64,000 nt of DNA from Limanda limanda (GCF_963576545.1 NC_083649.1:9348906-9412905), one strand, 5' to 3'. Positions 19,277-43,974 are shown, numbered from the stretch's first letter. Numbers and translations: made by a program. Notes: generated by a model from the sequence alone, not told the origin.

Positions 19277-19969
19277 CAGCGACCTCTCGGCTGACCAGAA
19301 TATACATCAGTTTATACTTTATTTTCACAATAAATGCTTTTCCTTAACACACATGTTGTCTACTATGTATTTTGCAAATCTTTACACTGTCAATAACTCA
19401 ATATCCTTCAACTTTACTAACTACTGACATGATCAATTTGGTTAAAGTTATAAACTTAATTATTAATCAGAGTTCCACATTTTTTGTTAGAAATTTCACG
19501 AGACTTAATCAATAAATTGGCTATATTTTTCCTTTCCTTGAAGGGTGGTGCCCAGAGGTAAATTTGATGTAAATTAAAGTTATTATTTATTATTAATATT
19601 TCTAGTATTTATATCAAATATTTTTCTGATAGACATATTTATTGAATGCCCTAAGGCACACCATTTGATGGTGCCACACTTAAGGTAGTATAGCCCCAAC
19701 AGGTAATGAAAACAGCAATTGGTACAATCTAGATGATTACACACTAGTGAAAACATTACCCGGGTATTTTATTGAGATTTTGCGATTTTGCCGAGAACCG
19801 TCTTTGCGACTCTTTAGCTCCATTGACTCACCACTGCCCTCTATAGGTCAAACTGCAGCCAGTGTTAGATACAGCTCCATTAATGGACACTGGTGCACAT
19901 TGAAGGAACATTTCTTCATTAAGCTCGTTCTCTTTAACAAATTAACGTAAAGGAGACATGCTGTTATAA
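19277..19969. other. AT-rich spacer upstream of jakmip2
   Basis: No gene is recognisable. From 19484 the sequence TTGTTAGAAATTTCACGAG resembles the first 15 bases of the LTR-like element at 17183 (one mismatch), then diverges, so it may be a truncated relative. Short open frames here lack homology and splice context. Confidence 0.4.
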
Positions 19970-20241
19970 GAAGTCCCCCCCCGACGGCCCCCTGTGTGAG
20001 CGGCCCTGCGCGCTGAGCTGGAGGCGGACTGCGGTGCTGAGACCAGTGAGCTCATCCTGGCTGCACTGGGAGGAGGGCGGGGCTCCAGCATCATCACCAC
20101 CGGCCATCACCGCTTCATTGTGGGGTTGATGCTGCGATCGGAGCCGGAGGAGAGCCAGAGAAATAAGAAAGAACAGGAGCATGCCATGGACACGGCTTCA
20201 CACGGGTTAGGACGCGACGCACGACGGGACTAGATGACGAG
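19970..20241 (+). promoter_or_regulatory. jakmip2: jakmip2 promoter region and putative non-coding first exon
   Basis: A sharp rise in G+C and CpG begins near 19970. A GC box (GGGCGGGGC, 20075-20083) is followed by a purine-rich leader. A strong donor (GACGAG then GTAAGC) sits at 20242. The jakmip2 ATG is 8.5 kb downstream in an exon that clearly begins with a splice acceptor at 28620, so a non-coding exon must exist upstream, and this is the best candidate. It carries two short upstream ORFs starting at 20181 (9 codons) and 20186 (15 codons). The exact TSS is not determinable. Confidence 0.6.
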
Positions 20242-20568
20242 GTAAGCTTGATGAGATGATGCTTCTCCCCGGGCGAGCCGGGCGGGGACTAGCGGGCCTG
20301 CAGGTTCTCGAGTCCCGGCTCAGCGGCGGGGACATGCATCGATGCATCGATGCTCGTTTCCAATTCCACCGAAGCGATGACAACCAGCGTTGTGTATTTT
20401 TTTTACATAGAACCGGGATCAGAGTCAATATTTGGTCGTGTAGCATCGGTGTAGCCCGCATGACGGAAGTGGTCGAGCTCGGCCTACATGAGCCAGCCCC
20501 CCCACCCCCCCCTCCCCTTTAAACATGATGATCCAGCCCTGAGGATTCTCATCGTCTTGCAGGGGCCT

Positions 20569-20636
20569 CACACACACACACACACACACACACTTGCACA
20601 CGACGCATGTTCACAATTCATCGAGCATCATGCACA

Positions 20637-20690
<54 letters not shown>
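20569..20690. repeat. Opposed (CA)n and (TG)n microsatellites
   Basis: (CA)12 at 20569-20593 and (TG)26 at 20639-20690 lie 45 bp apart on the same strand. They are reverse complements of one another, so the transcript or single-stranded DNA could form a long hairpin with a 45-nt loop. They sit about 330 bp into jakmip2 intron 1. Confidence 0.9.
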
Positions 20691-20693
<3 letters not shown>

Positions 20694-23469
20694 GTGGTGG
20701 TGGCAGGTGTTTGGTTCACATCCCATACTTGTTGTTGCAGTGGTGATTCAGGCTGCTGGTGCTGCAGGTGAATCCAGATGTGCACCGTCTCTGTGCATCT
20801 TTCAGCCCATCACACCATCACCATCACACCACCAGCCCTGTGTTTTGGACAGGATGCTGCTGTGATGCTGCAGAGAGGATGCTCCGGCTGACGGAGGCCT
20901 CAGCTCAGCCTGCTCCTGCCTCAGGGTGTCACACTGGCCTGGTTACACACACATCACCCCTGCTGGGAGGGCATTCGTCACCCTGTTGTTTTAGGGTCAG
21001 CGCAGATGGAGGCTACAGTGACGAGTTAATAGTTTATAGATTGCTCTCGCAGTCGCAGGTTCCATCCAATAATACCAATCGATAGAGCAAAAAGTAATTA
21101 TATCACATATAGGATAAATGATCATGTTTGTTATTGTCATTTTGCCCCTCACGTGTGCTATGATTAAAGTGTTGGTTAATAGCTTAAAACGATGATACAT
21201 TATTTTCTGTATCTGCTATCAAGTCTTTTTACATTGATGAGGGTTCATTTGAACAATCCATTCCCTTATCATCATTGGTCCATCTCATTCTTTAGCTGTT
21301 TCATGAAGCAGTACGTTGAATTTCAGCTGCTCTGCAACTTTTGACTTTTAAGGGACGTCAACATTGTAATTTTTTATACTGCAATTAACATTTGGATTAC
21401 ATCAGCAGTGAACAGCTTCAACCAGAAGATCCATGTGGATTTGTTCGATCACACTGATATAGTGAATTGTCATGTACATATAAGGGAAGGGTATATATAT
21501 TTTTTTTTTTTTTGAGAAACCTTCACCAGATGTGGAGCCAGACCACTGAGATGCTCTTTCCTGAAGTATTTGCCACATTAGTAAATCTCTTAATACACAG
21601 GGTTGGTGTTTTGACCTGAAATAGAATGTAATCCAAAAAACATTGGACAGACACTTTGAACCAACTCACATCACGACCGCGTCCCAGACTGATTCAACTT
21701 AAGTTGCTCTCGCACATTAGCATCACCGCTGGCATCGATATGACTCACTTTCTCTGACTCGGTTGCATAACCCGGATCAGGGAGAGGACAACAAATGGTC
21801 CTGAACTCTAAGATCTTGTTTGGAAGAAAAAAAAACACACCAAACATACAAAATTGTGCCCATTGATAAGAGTGCCTCATGTAGAGTCCTGCAAATACAG
21901 TGGGTTCATTAATTTGATGTAATATCTTTGTGACTCCATGTTTTTACGTAATATTCAATTGCTCGAGTCACAACCAGATTATTACAGATTTAGAGATGCT
22001 TAGTCTTTTGGCATGCAGGTCTAATTCCATTTGACCAAGTGGAATAACATAAAGCTGTTATCTGAGCTGGGGGACTCTGATACATTCATCTCGACGTGCT
22101 ATCGTATCTTAACATTAGTGTATTTTTACTTCATCGATTTATTCCCTGTCATGTCGTGTGTAAGTTTGGTTGCCGCCGTAAAGTGAAGCACTTTATGGTT
22201 TAAAAACAGACTTTTAATGATCGTCTGTTAATTTGTGGACATTAAATGGCTTTGCTCTTACGTTGACGCATTCTCTGTAAAAAATACTATGTAGCATTAC
22301 ATTGTGGCAGCAATATAGAAATCTTACTACTAATTTATTCAGTCAAATATATTTTTGTACCCTTAGCAATTTATAGGAAGGCCCTCTGGGAGTGTGACAG
22401 CTGTTTGAAGTGCAGAACCTTGACTCCAGAGAGTTGGTTTCACATCATGAGTCCTCTACTTGACTTCAGCCAACGAAGGGGTTTAGAGTGGAGACAAATG
22501 CTGGGAAAAAAGAGAGTGTAGAAATAGCGGATTCAGACTCCTAATGTGAACCAGACAAAGCCTATTTCATTTCCTGATTCTTTCTCTAACCCGAGGCAAA
22601 CTGTGGCTTGCACAGTGTTTTGGCTGGATAGTGAGCAACATATGGTAGGTCCAGATATAGAAAAGCAAAAACTGTCCCCATTATTTATTTTGGAAAAGAA
22701 AAACAGATGAGCCCTCTGAGTGTTGCCTTTTGTTTATGAGCAGAAAGAAGGAGAGACGCCCACTACCAATCTCCTAAATGTTTGATGTTGATGTAGAACT
22801 CGGAGGCGGACTGTCTATTTGTCTCATGACACAAAATTGAATTACAGTGAATGAGCCGCATTTGGCAAAACCAAGTCATAACCATCGATAAACAGTCATT
22901 TCCCAGCTCTAAGTCCTCAGCGACATCAGCAAACGCAGAGAGCACCAGCACAGCTGACGGTTCTTTTCCCTTCCTGGTAGACTCTCTGGAAGACCCACTG
23001 CCTACACTGAAATGTCATGTCTGAGTGGGTCATGGTGCCAGGGTAATTCCTGCTGTAGTATTTAATACACACAAGCTCCCATTACTACACAAACACTGTG
23101 ATACACAGACACGCAACACGGTCACCGTTAGGGCACAGAGTGAAAATGGGCCACTGTGCTCGCCAGTGTCTCTGTCTGATTTATCTCCTCCCCTTTTCTG
23201 AATCTGCTCCGTCTGCTCAGCCAGAGACTGTCATGTTGTGTCCAGACATCTCCGGCTGACTCGGCCTGCTTGCTACACCAAGTAATAACGTTGGGTAGTA
23301 CATTACAGAGAAGCACATTAACACCAGTCCAGTTAAAGGTGGGCAACAACACTCCCAGAAGATATCTCAAAACAATGTCTATCAAAACAGTACAAAATAC
23401 TAATATACCTGGCCTTTGAAACCTTGTTTAAACATTAGTAGTGGCTACATCTTTATAATATTTGATTTC

Positions 23470-23650
23470 AATTGCCTCTGGTGAGGAGGTTATGCTTTCA
23501 TTGCTGTTTGTCCTTAGCAGGATTGCTTTAAAACTACCTAAGCAACTTTCATGAATAGGTTAGGCATTACCAAAGTAAGAACCCATCCACTTTCGCATTG
23601 GATCTGGATAAAGGGGCGGATCCGGGATCTCGATTGTCGAGTGCCCCTTC
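23470..23650 (+). repeat. Dispersed teleost repeat fragment
   Basis: Contains TTTGTCCTTAGCAGGATT, AAAACTACCTAAGCAACTTTC, GAACCCATCCACTTTCGC and GGATAAAGGGGCGGATCC. These are ordered landmarks of a common teleost interspersed repeat (the 'aaaactactgaacggatttcc ... ggatcaaggggcggatcc' type, from memory). Non-coding and truncated. Confidence 0.45.
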
Positions 23651-24109
23651 TGGTTCAAAGAGTGACAGTGTGATGGAGGCATGAACCGCTTGATAGTTTT
23701 TCAGAAGAGCACAGTAAAAGAGATTTAGCACGATCCAGTTCTTTAAACCCCATTCTGGCATGGCCGAGCAATGTCATCAACTTGGCTGAGATTTATTGGG
23801 AGTCGCTATATAAAATGCTCCTCAGTTTTGCCAGTTGGTTTCTTGTCGGAGAGACTTGTACTGCTCTGCGGTTGTGGGGGTCACACGGTGGGTTTTTGAC
23901 AGCTACAAGCAGTGTGGTGTAAGTGATTCCTCTTTTTTAACTAGGGTGTCTCCTTATTTTTTTAAGTCTTTCACTGCTGATGACGGAAAGATTTAGCTAT
24001 TGGTGCTGTGCTCTATGCTGGTTGATGTTGAAGGTGTTTTACTAAGTCTTTGAATACATTTGCTTTATGTGATCAATAGGCCTAATTCACATTATCATTG
24101 TCTTTTAGC

Positions 24110-24340
24110 CCATAGATTCTACGTTGTATTCATAACCATTTGTATATTTGTCTGTCAGTGGAACCATTGCTCAAAAACTACTGGACTGATTTCCATGTCA
24201 TTTTGTGGAGGCTTGGGGCTTGATGACGAGTTGGTCCTGATAAATGGGCTGAATCCAATTGTTTAATTTTCCCTTTCTTTAACATGGCAAGATAGGACAT
24301 TAGCCTTGGCAGATGTATGTGCTCTCCAAGTGCACTTACT
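24110..24340 (+). repeat. Second fragment of the same dispersed repeat type
   Basis: Carries TGTCTGTCAGTGGAACC, CAAAAACTACTGGACTGATT, TTTCTTTAACATGGCAAGAT and GGACATTAGCCTTGGCAG, then ATGTATGTGCTCTCCAAGTG. It is in the same orientation as the fragment at 23470-23650, about 460 bp away. It covers overlapping plus more 3' landmarks, suggesting two insertions or a broken tandem. Confidence 0.45.
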
Positions 24341-27300
24341 GAATGTTTTTTTCAACCACTCTGCTATTTCTAAATTGTACAGGAAGATAATATCGATTAA
24401 ATGCTGTATGCTGCTGTCTATTTGGATGTCTCACGAGAACCATGGCGTCTGTGGGTTGAAGATCGCGAAAACGCTTCTGAGGTTGAATCCCGTTAAGTAG
24501 TGCTTCTCATGCTACAGTAGTGGCAGTAGTAGTTGCTTTAAAGATGCAGTTGCTATTTAAATATTAAAAGTATTCCAATACACATGCCTGTCATTTAGGA
24601 AGAGAGGAGTTCTGACTGAGCATATTTCCAAGATATTCCAGAGTAAACAGAAATCCCAGGAGATAGAATGGTTAAGTAGGATTCCATCTGTTTATCTCCA
24701 CGACAAGGGGACAACCCTGTGAAACCGACCTCAATCAGGAACCCTCATTTTTCAAAGAGAAGGGTAATAAACAGAAATTCATACATACGCAAAAATTGAA
24801 ATTGAATGTCAAAATAGGTTAGGCAGTTGAGGCTCCATCCGGTGTATGGCCCAGTACTGTGCCTGCGTGTGGGGGTGTTATGGCCAGACAGGGGATTATT
24901 TCCCTGTGCAGTATGAAAATTGATGATGACAGTAATCAGATTGAGCTGGGCTCGCAGCAAGTTCATATCTGGCCTCACCCTGCAGAGCAGTATCTGGCTG
25001 CCAGGAATGGTTTGTAGGTTAACATAGTATTAATAGTCAATGTTGTGTATTCAGCTAAGACGAATATAGATTAGTAATCACCACCACCACAGTATACCAA
25101 AACACAGTATTGATGACAAATTAAATGGCTGCAAATAAACTGAAATAAATGTCCCATCGGATTTTTCCACATCCAAATGCAGGAGAACCTTTTCTAAACT
25201 GAATGTCCAGGCAACAGCAGCTCAGCTACTTTGCTCAATCGACTGTTGCTGTAGCTGAAAAACAGTAACTATAAAGTCTGTTATTGTAACCTGAAATTGA
25301 CATGTATGTTAGGTTGACTAAGTTTGTGTTCCATTACTTTTTTTGAATAGCAAACTGAAGAGGCAAACCGGCCCTTAGATAAGAGGAATCTGTTGATGGA
25401 GCAGGAAGGGTTCAATTATTACTCCAGCCGTAGTTGGCGTGCATGTCAACATTAAGTGTACCGCACATTGTGTTGGAACACGTTCCACAATGCAGAACAA
25501 AGTAACATATGGTGTTTATTAACAGTTACGTATCTGTTATTCATTGCCTCAGTGTTACAAAAGCATCTCGTAACAAAATCAAATATTTCATGGACACACC
25601 TCCTCCCTCCCTTCATGGCGGGTGCTGCCTATAGTGTTGCAAAGCTCAGGGAAAGTGGCCTCGAAAAACAAAAGCAGAAAACAAGTGAATCAAGCTACCC
25701 TGTGAATAGTAGAGCCAACAAAACTACATATATAAAATATTAGTATTAAAATACAATTATTTTTGGCCACTTACGGTCATCCCAACAATGTTGTGGTTGC
25801 TATGAGTGGAAACAAATATAAAAACTATAAACCGGCTTTCTGAAAAGATCAGTTCTTTATATCCTTGTGCAGAAAAGAAGGGTCAGGTGGTTTAATGCAG
25901 ACAAACTGAATCACTGATGATCTTTATAAGGGCAAGTCCAGCTAATTCATGAGCGGAGTCTAATCCTATACAATTTAATCCTTTTATTGAATTTTCCATA
26001 GAGCTTAGTCCCGAGTTTGCTGGGTTCAGAGGTTGCTGTCAGTTCAGAGAAGGCATGTGGTCTCAGGGAATGCAGTATCACTTACAGCAAACACTGTGCA
26101 TCCAATTTCAGACAACAAATGCAATATGATAAAAGCTAAAGTATATTTGAAACGTCAATAACTTAAAACAGATCAGGCTCTGGCGTTTCCTAATATCCAA
26201 ACCTGTAATGGATTTTGCAAAGACAGGATTTTTTTCATAACTTCTTTACCCGCATTACTTCCTTCTAAACAGTGTATACTAGATCGGCCCAAAAAAGGTG
26301 TGGGAGAGATCCAGGCAAGGTGGAGATGAATTTAGAAGTTAAGACTGAGGAAGGCGATTTCTTTATTCACATTTACACACATTTTTTTTTCTACGTTTTG
26401 TGGACTCCAGCACCTCACCCACCCCTCCATAGGCTGAGTGGTGAGTAGAGAGAGGACAGATTTAAACTGCATACTCAGAAAACTATCTCTTCCACAAAAA
26501 AACATCACTCTGACACAATTATCAGGACGATTTCTTATTTGAATAATACCAACGGTATTGAGACCAACATTCTTGTGGTTCCTTGGATCAACATACTTCT
26601 GGACGCTCTCCCTTTGGTTTGGAACCAGAACCTTCAGTACTTCCACAAAATAGTTTAAAAGTAGCCATTGCTGTCAATTTACTGTCTATGATATATATAT
26701 TTAACTTGTCATGCCGTTCATCACATTCACTGGTTGATTGATCAATTGATTTTATTCAGAAATTTCACTCTGAAGCCTGAAGGTTAATAGAGTATATTTA
26801 AGCACCAGTGTCCCCTCACCATGCTCCTGTATTCCTAACGTGATTGAAGTGATTCTGGCTGATAAATTACTTCAGCTAGTTTATATTTAACTTCATGGTC
26901 CGTCACCCGAGCAGTTGGAGCATTGATGTTGTTTTTGGATTATGCTTTACACAATAACTCATATCTGCTCTTCCATCTGCATTTCCCTTGAACATGCATC
27001 AAACAATGTTTTAGGCTCTTTAGTGCTGGTAATAATTTCTATCGAGCATTGCTGTAAAGGCCATAACGCCTTTTTTTTTCATTCCTATTCACAATCATGA
27101 CATCCCTCCTGAGGTCGGAAAAACCCCCTGTTAAACAGTGACCGTCTGAGGTCCTTCTGAAACACAGAGGTCGGCAGCAGTCTTGCAGTAGCACTTCTTG
27201 CCTTTAACGTTACAGATTTTAAAGAAACTGGTCTTGATTCGGCTCGTTGTCGTTGTGCAGGCGCTGGCTTGTGGAGCCATTCAGATGTTTTACTTTATAC

Positions 27301-28620
27301 TGAAGGGTGTTTCTGTTGTGGGCCAACTAAATGGAAAGGACATCTTTCGGTATTGTAAGACCCAGTGGGCTGTAGTGTACAGCAGCATCACATCAAGTAC
27401 AGCCTCCAGAATGAGCCTTAAGTTGAAGTATATTTCACTGCGCAACTTCGTGCCAAATATACCTGCAATGAGTTATAGACATAAATCTATGTATTTTACG
27501 ATGTCTTTTGTTGATGAATTGTTCTTTTTCCTTCTGACCTCATCTCTGTGGAACTATTGAATCATCCAGCATTCTTGTGTTAACTCGAAAAAGCATGATA
27601 GACGTTATAAATTATCTTTTTTCCCCCTATAAAATATATATAAATATCATTAGTTTTCAAATTCTTGGAAGTTTCTTTGATTAGTGTGTGATATTTTGAC
27701 TTCAAAGACGCATCAAAGAAACCGAGACAGAAGTTAGTCAACATTCAAATAATGTTATCCAATTTGTGCTGACATGGTCTTATTATTACATTAATCGTCC
27801 GCATCCAACAATTTTTTTGCGCTAAATGCTTTTGTGAATTTGACTCTTCAGACGGGAGTTGCTCAATTATGTCGCCTGCTCCCCCCCCCCCGAGACATTT
27901 GTTGTTTCGAGAGGATGAATCCTTTTGACTGTAGTTATTTCCTGACTTTTACTCTAGTGACACCATGAGGTTGACATTTTAGTTTTTCAAAAATTGGAAG
28001 AATTACCTTACGATTTGAAACAGACAGTATGTTCCCCTCAGTATGAATTCTAACTCTTTCAAATGTAATTTGTTTTCGACTAAATCCCTTCAAACCTATT
28101 GACGTACCCCCTAGCCTCAGCTACTCTCTATATACGCTACCATGTAAATGTAACTTATTTTGGATTTAGTGTTTACACATAAAATTCATATCCCTGCTTA
28201 CATTACATTTGTTCCAGCTAGGTTAATGAAGTCAACAATAAGTTAGTTCTATTAACTTTTAACCTTTCAATTTGATAAATTGCCTAGATTTTTAGATGAA
28301 CCTGTCAGATGACACAGTGTAATAAACAGCATGTAAATAACACGGAGAACATGGTGAACAGTGCATAACACCTGCTCAACATTAGCATGTTAACATTGTC
28401 ATTTTTAACTTGTCAGCATTAGCATATAGCTCCATTGTATAGAGCCTACGTGCAACATGTGGCTGTAACCAAGGAGTTAAAGCCCCAATCATCTAGTTAT
28501 TATCCTCGATCTGTATTCTTTCTCTGTTACCACATTTCAACTCATGCCCTTGATTAGATCACCTCTGTATTCTGTGCTACGTCTAACTTTGTCTCTCTTT
28601 GTCTCTCCTCCCCCCCACAG

Positions 28621-39089
<10,469 letters not shown>

Positions 39090-42050
39090 AGTCTTTGGCG
39101 TGTCCCGTAGCAGAGGTGAGTCCTGAGGGCTTCGAGTAGAAAGTTCAAACCGCCGCCGTCCCTCCTCTGGACCTCGGTCAAATAGTTTCCCTTTTAAAGC
39201 AGAACCGGCGCAGCGAGTGTTCTCCATTCTGGGCAGCTGCCAAACTCAAACGTGGGAACACTCTGCCTGAATCCGCCTCGACAAGTAGTCAGAACTGTGA
39301 AAACATCCTGATATGGACGTCTGACCTTTTACAATAACTAGGAATGCTTCTTTTCAGTTGATATTTAATTGAATGTAATTTCGGGATTTACTCCTAATCT
39401 CATTTAAATGAAAGCAAATTTGAGTAAAATAATGTCCTGGTTTGACCCTGGTCTGCAGCCTCTCTCTCCTACACTTTGCTTCACCCAAGAAATACTCCAT
39501 TTCCATTCCTTCTTTCTCCTTGCACTCCGAGTCTCGTGCTTTTCTCTTAATTGTCACCACATTACACCAACATGTGAAATATTAGGAAGTAAACTGTGAC
39601 ATCAGCATCTCCCCCTCGTGACTTTAGTTCTTTTGTCACATCTGATGTTTTAACCCATGTTTACTCTCATTCGTGTTCTTTTAAGTTTTGTAAATAGTTG
39701 TGACCGGTTTGTGACTCCTCTGTCTCCCTCTGTCTCCCTCTCTCAGGTGGTGTGTCGGCGTGGAGGTCTCCTTCGTGACCACAGTGTTATTTATTTTCTG
39801 GACCAGCGTGGAACCGTGTGTGTAGCAGTGGCTGCTGGTGTCATTGCATCAGTGGCTGCTGTCAGTGTAAGGTGGATGTGTCGTGCGTTGGCCGTGGATG
39901 TTCACACTTCAGATTTACTTTTTCTTTTTCTTGTGTTTTTTATTAAATGGGCACCGGGTTCTCAGGACGCTGCCCTGGACGATCTACTTTTTAAAGCCGT
40001 GTTGGACATTTCACATCTCTCCAATCAGCTGGGAGTACTGCAACAGACACACAACTAGAACATATATACACTTACAAACGCAAACAGACAGGTTACGGAC
40101 AGGCATGCGGAAACAGAAGCATGCAGATGCACACACACACACTCACTCACACACGCACACACATATGCTTTGACAAATCCAAACCAAAGCCTGGGAAATG
40201 CTCTCTCTGCCATGCAGGGTGATAATATGTCATTCACAGCCATTTAGCCACAGCGGGAATATAAGTGAGACAGAAAAACTCACAGACAACGAGGAAAACA
40301 AAACCACCGGACCACAAACCTCTCCTTGTCTTTCTTCTTCATTCCTTTACCTTTCAACCCGGGAAGGACTTTATTCAGGAGTGACACCTCTCGGCGAAAT
40401 AGAAGCGAGCCAAACTCAGGGCCCTTGAGTGCCGAGGCAGCTTGAGCAGTGCTGGTCTCGGGTCGGGTTGTGATGAGGAACACTCCGGACTCACCGGCTG
40501 GCCCAGGACGGTGCTCTACACACCAAACTGCCCGGAGTTCACACCCTGGAAAAAGACAGAAGTGCACTGCAGAGGCTGGTGTGTACAGACACTAAAGTAG
40601 GGTGGGGGGGTAGAGGACACTCAGGGGGACATGTCTTCTCCGGACTTGAGCGAAGAGAGAAAAGATGCCAACCTCTCCGGTTCAGCTTCACTCCACCTGG
40701 ATCGTCACCGAAAAAAATCGACAGATTATCAAACCGCTTCTTCTCGAATTCCAACAGACTGTTTACTCTCTCTTTTATTTTTTACAGCTCCCGCCAACCT
40801 GATACTATGTCTCACGATTTCCACTGAGAAAACAAATCCCTATTCTGTACTCTAATATATAAATTTGTCGATATGTAAATTAATGATTGTACGTAGTCCC
40901 CCCTCCCCCTTTTTATTTCTGTGAATAGTTTATTTTCCTCTCTGAAGCAGCTTGAACAGTTGACGTAAATGACTTGAATTGCTCTGTTTTATTGTGGTGA
41001 CGGCTGCAAAGATCAATTTAATTTCCTTCAATTATAAAACTGAAGAATCGTTGGAATATGAATGTGGAATACTGGAATATTTTTCCTCACCCGTTTCTCT
41101 TGTGTTCCCCTCCCTCTCTCTCACATGCAGTATACTGGGTTCCACTGTTCCAACTGTGGTGGCACTGGGTGACCAGCAAGTGGCGCTGTCGTCACCCGGG
41201 CGACTCTTAAATTGCCCTTTAATTAAAGAGACGGAATCTTTAAAACAACTTGTAAATACTTTCAGAGCAACGTGCAAAATGATCTTCATCCAATCGGGTC
41301 GGCTTTAATTTTTCATCAGTGATGTCTGGTCCGAGAACAAAATCATTGGAAATTTGATGTAACAGAAGAAAAAAAAACATGATTTCACCCATAATTCTGT
41401 CTTGGAAATATTGCAGGTTCTCCCTCTATCCATCTTTTTTTACTAACCAAAATGTGTTTGATACTAACGCTCATCTTTTACTACACATCACTGACCGTGC
41501 AGACGTCCACCCGCCACAAAAGGAAACAGGAGAAAGTGAATGCAACACTACACCTGCTCCTCTTCTCTCCTGACGAGCCTGTAGTTCCTGCAATATTTAC
41601 AACCTGCTTGTTCCCTGTGTACCCGAGCTGGTGCATCTGCCACTACACCCCCCCTCTGGCTCCACTCACAGGTCCAGGGCGGCGTCTCGCTGGCGTCTCA
41701 TTACACGATGACCACGACCTGCTCACTTCAACTCACCGAGGGGAAGGACGGAGACTATTTTTGTGCAAACTCAGCAAAACGATGCAGTTGCCTTAAATGC
41801 ACTTTCCCCTCTCGTCTCCGCTTGTACGTTCCTTTGTAACAGTTGTTTTCTCAGGCGGTTGATTTATCATGTAATGTATTGTGTATATATTTATATATAT
41901 TTTGTTTTTATTTCACAGAGGATGTTTTTTTTTTTAAATCTTTACCCCGTCTGTCTTCCAATGAGAATTTAACCCCAAACCCTACTTTCGCCTAGATTAT
42001 TAAATAAAATGTACAAAAGGAGAAATGCTGTTAACAATAAAAAAAAATGA
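39090..42050 (+). terminator. jakmip2: jakmip2 3'UTR and polyadenylation signals
   Basis: About 3 kb of non-coding sequence with no recognisable gene ends in a cluster of AATAAA hexamers at 42003-42008 and 42036-42041. It includes an interrupted CA tract near 40133-40162. A possible 3'UTR intron is 39116-39746 (GTGAGT donor, CTCTCTCAG acceptor). Long 3'UTRs are usual for neuronal genes. Confidence 0.5.
39747..40058 (+). CDS. Candidate alternative last exon or 3'UTR exon of jakmip2
   Basis: A strong acceptor (long CT-rich tract ending CTCTCTCAG) stands at 39746. From 39747 a 103-codon frame stays open to a stop at 40056-40058, and this frame is in phase with a direct splice from the exon ending at 38725. 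It would replace the hydrophobic tail by a longer C-terminus with hydrophobic stretches. Alternatively it is only a 3'UTR exon, because the last coding exon has a good donor (CAGAG then GTGAGT) at 39116, 26 nt after the stop. I know of no homologue of this peptide, so coding status is speculative. Confidence 0.25.
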   Translation: MVCRRGGLLRDHSVIYFLDQRGTVCVAVAAGVIASVAAVSVRWMCRALAVDVHTSDLLFLFLVFFIKWAPGSQDAALDDLLFKAVLDISHLSNQLGVLQQTHN

Positions 42051-43974
42051 TGGCTTTGACATTGAAGGTTAAATCGTCATCTTTTCATGTTTTATCACAC
42101 GGATGATTAGTAAAGTTGATGTGGAGCATAAAGAACTATCAGCATTGGGAAGAACAGGATTTTAAATTAGAATCAATTCATTTGAATCTTCTCGTTCAAA
42201 AGAAAATATTAAATGTATTACATAAATTAGTTTAAGAAAGCAGAAATATTCAAGTATAAAATTTGTATTATAGCCATTAAAAGATGTTGGATGTATTATT
42301 TATTCGTTTCTGTCATTGTATTTTAGTTATTATTGTATACAATTAACTCTTTAAAGGCTTATATTTAAAAATGCCTCATCAATGGTCTGTTGTTATGGCG
42401 ATGTGAATATTAAAAGGTTCAAATTTTGGTACTTTAAGGCATTTTAATTCATGTTGATTGAGACGTTGAACCTGAGAGTGAATTCTTGACGGTGGAAGCA
42501 GAAGTTGATAAAACAATCTAATTTCAAGGACTTGCTCTCATTGCTGTCCTGAAATATCTGATGTAATTAAATTACATTCACCAGGGTCTTCTGATGAAGA
42601 TCATGTGATTCAAGCCAAAGCTACTAAACAGACCATGTTTTCAAGGTTACCAATTAAATTTCCACCAAATCATATCAATCTCTTTTTTTCTGTACATGAT
42701 TTAATTACAACAATATGCACCCATTTATTTTTTTTATTGACTCCGGTCCGTGTGTATCTGCAGCCTGTGTTTTCCTGTGTGGTTCAGGTCATGAAGAGGG
42801 AAGCAGGCAGAGCTGTGGCTGCTCATCTGTTCCTCTCCTGTCTGATGTTCTCTGCACATGTTTCATAATCAATGGGCAGGAAAACCTGAGGTACTGAAGC
42901 TCATGTGTCCTTTGCCGTTAAAGATCAGTTGTGCTCTTCAAAGGGAATAACATAATTTCTGTGACCTTTACGTAGAAGTGCAGCTCAGTCACACAAGTCG
43001 TCAGTGTAATGAAACATTTTTTAAGACTCGTAAAAAGCAGTGAATGCCTCTGTTATCTCACAGGATTATTAAACAGCGGGGTTTTCCGGACCAGAGTCAG
43101 TCCAGGATAACAAGTCTGTCTTTTCACTTTGTTCACTACTGTCCTTGCCAGGCCGGACGAGAGCCGGGCACCGAGCCAGAGCTTGTGATGAGTCCTGCCA
43201 CAGGACGTCTGTCATGAAAGCTCTTCTCTCCGTCCCCCTGTCCACACAGAGGTCAATCACAGAGGTTACAGTGTCTACTGGCTGAATGATCCCCCTGTCA
43301 AAACCAATTCACATGTAAACAATGTTGATGAACTGTGTTGGAACAGCATCATTCCAGCAATCTGCAATAAATTCTGCATGTTTCTCTGCTTTCCGAACGC
43401 ATAATCCCCGTTGACATATTCATCGTGTGCTAATGGAAACTGCTTCCCCTGCAGAATATTGACAAGCTGCAGACCTTGAGCTAAAACCTTTTTTGACAGA
43501 GCTGAGAAAAAAGGGTGGACGGTTTTAAAAAGCGTCATATTTTAATCATGAGTCATTGTGGATAACGTGAAAACCTCTGCAGGGACCCCTGCCTGGCTGT
43601 AAGAGATACACAAGTGAAATCCTCAGAGTACAGTACACAGCACATCCGTGGAGGCTCTTAACCTTGTTACAGCAGCAGCTGGTCGGCAGCCAAACCGTCT
43701 CAGGCGGAAGCAGCTGCCCGGTCCTGTTCTCCTCAGCTCTTCAGTAACTCACACTCCGGTGCTCCTATTGAACATGTGAGAATGGAAACTCACTTGTTTG
43801 CTTCGTCTCATAACACCAGTTAGAAACAAATCGACAACTTCAAGGTTAAGTATGTAAGATTTAGGTGTAAAGGATCTAACGGTATTGACAGAAATTGAAT
43901 ATAAAATAGTCAGAGTGATGTTTTCTCTAGTGTGATTCATATGAATTGTATGAATTGTTGTTTTCTTTAGCCGA

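Larger units (their letters stand above)
20242..28620 (+). other. jakmip2: jakmip2 first intron (8.4 kb)
   Basis: The intron extends from donor GTAAGC at 20242 to the acceptor ending CCCCCCCACAG at 28620. It contains the CA/TG microsatellite pair (20569-20690), fragments of a dispersed repeat (23470-23650 and 24110-24340) and AT-rich unique sequence. I found no exon with recognisable homology inside it. The short open reading frames in it have no support. Confidence 0.6.
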
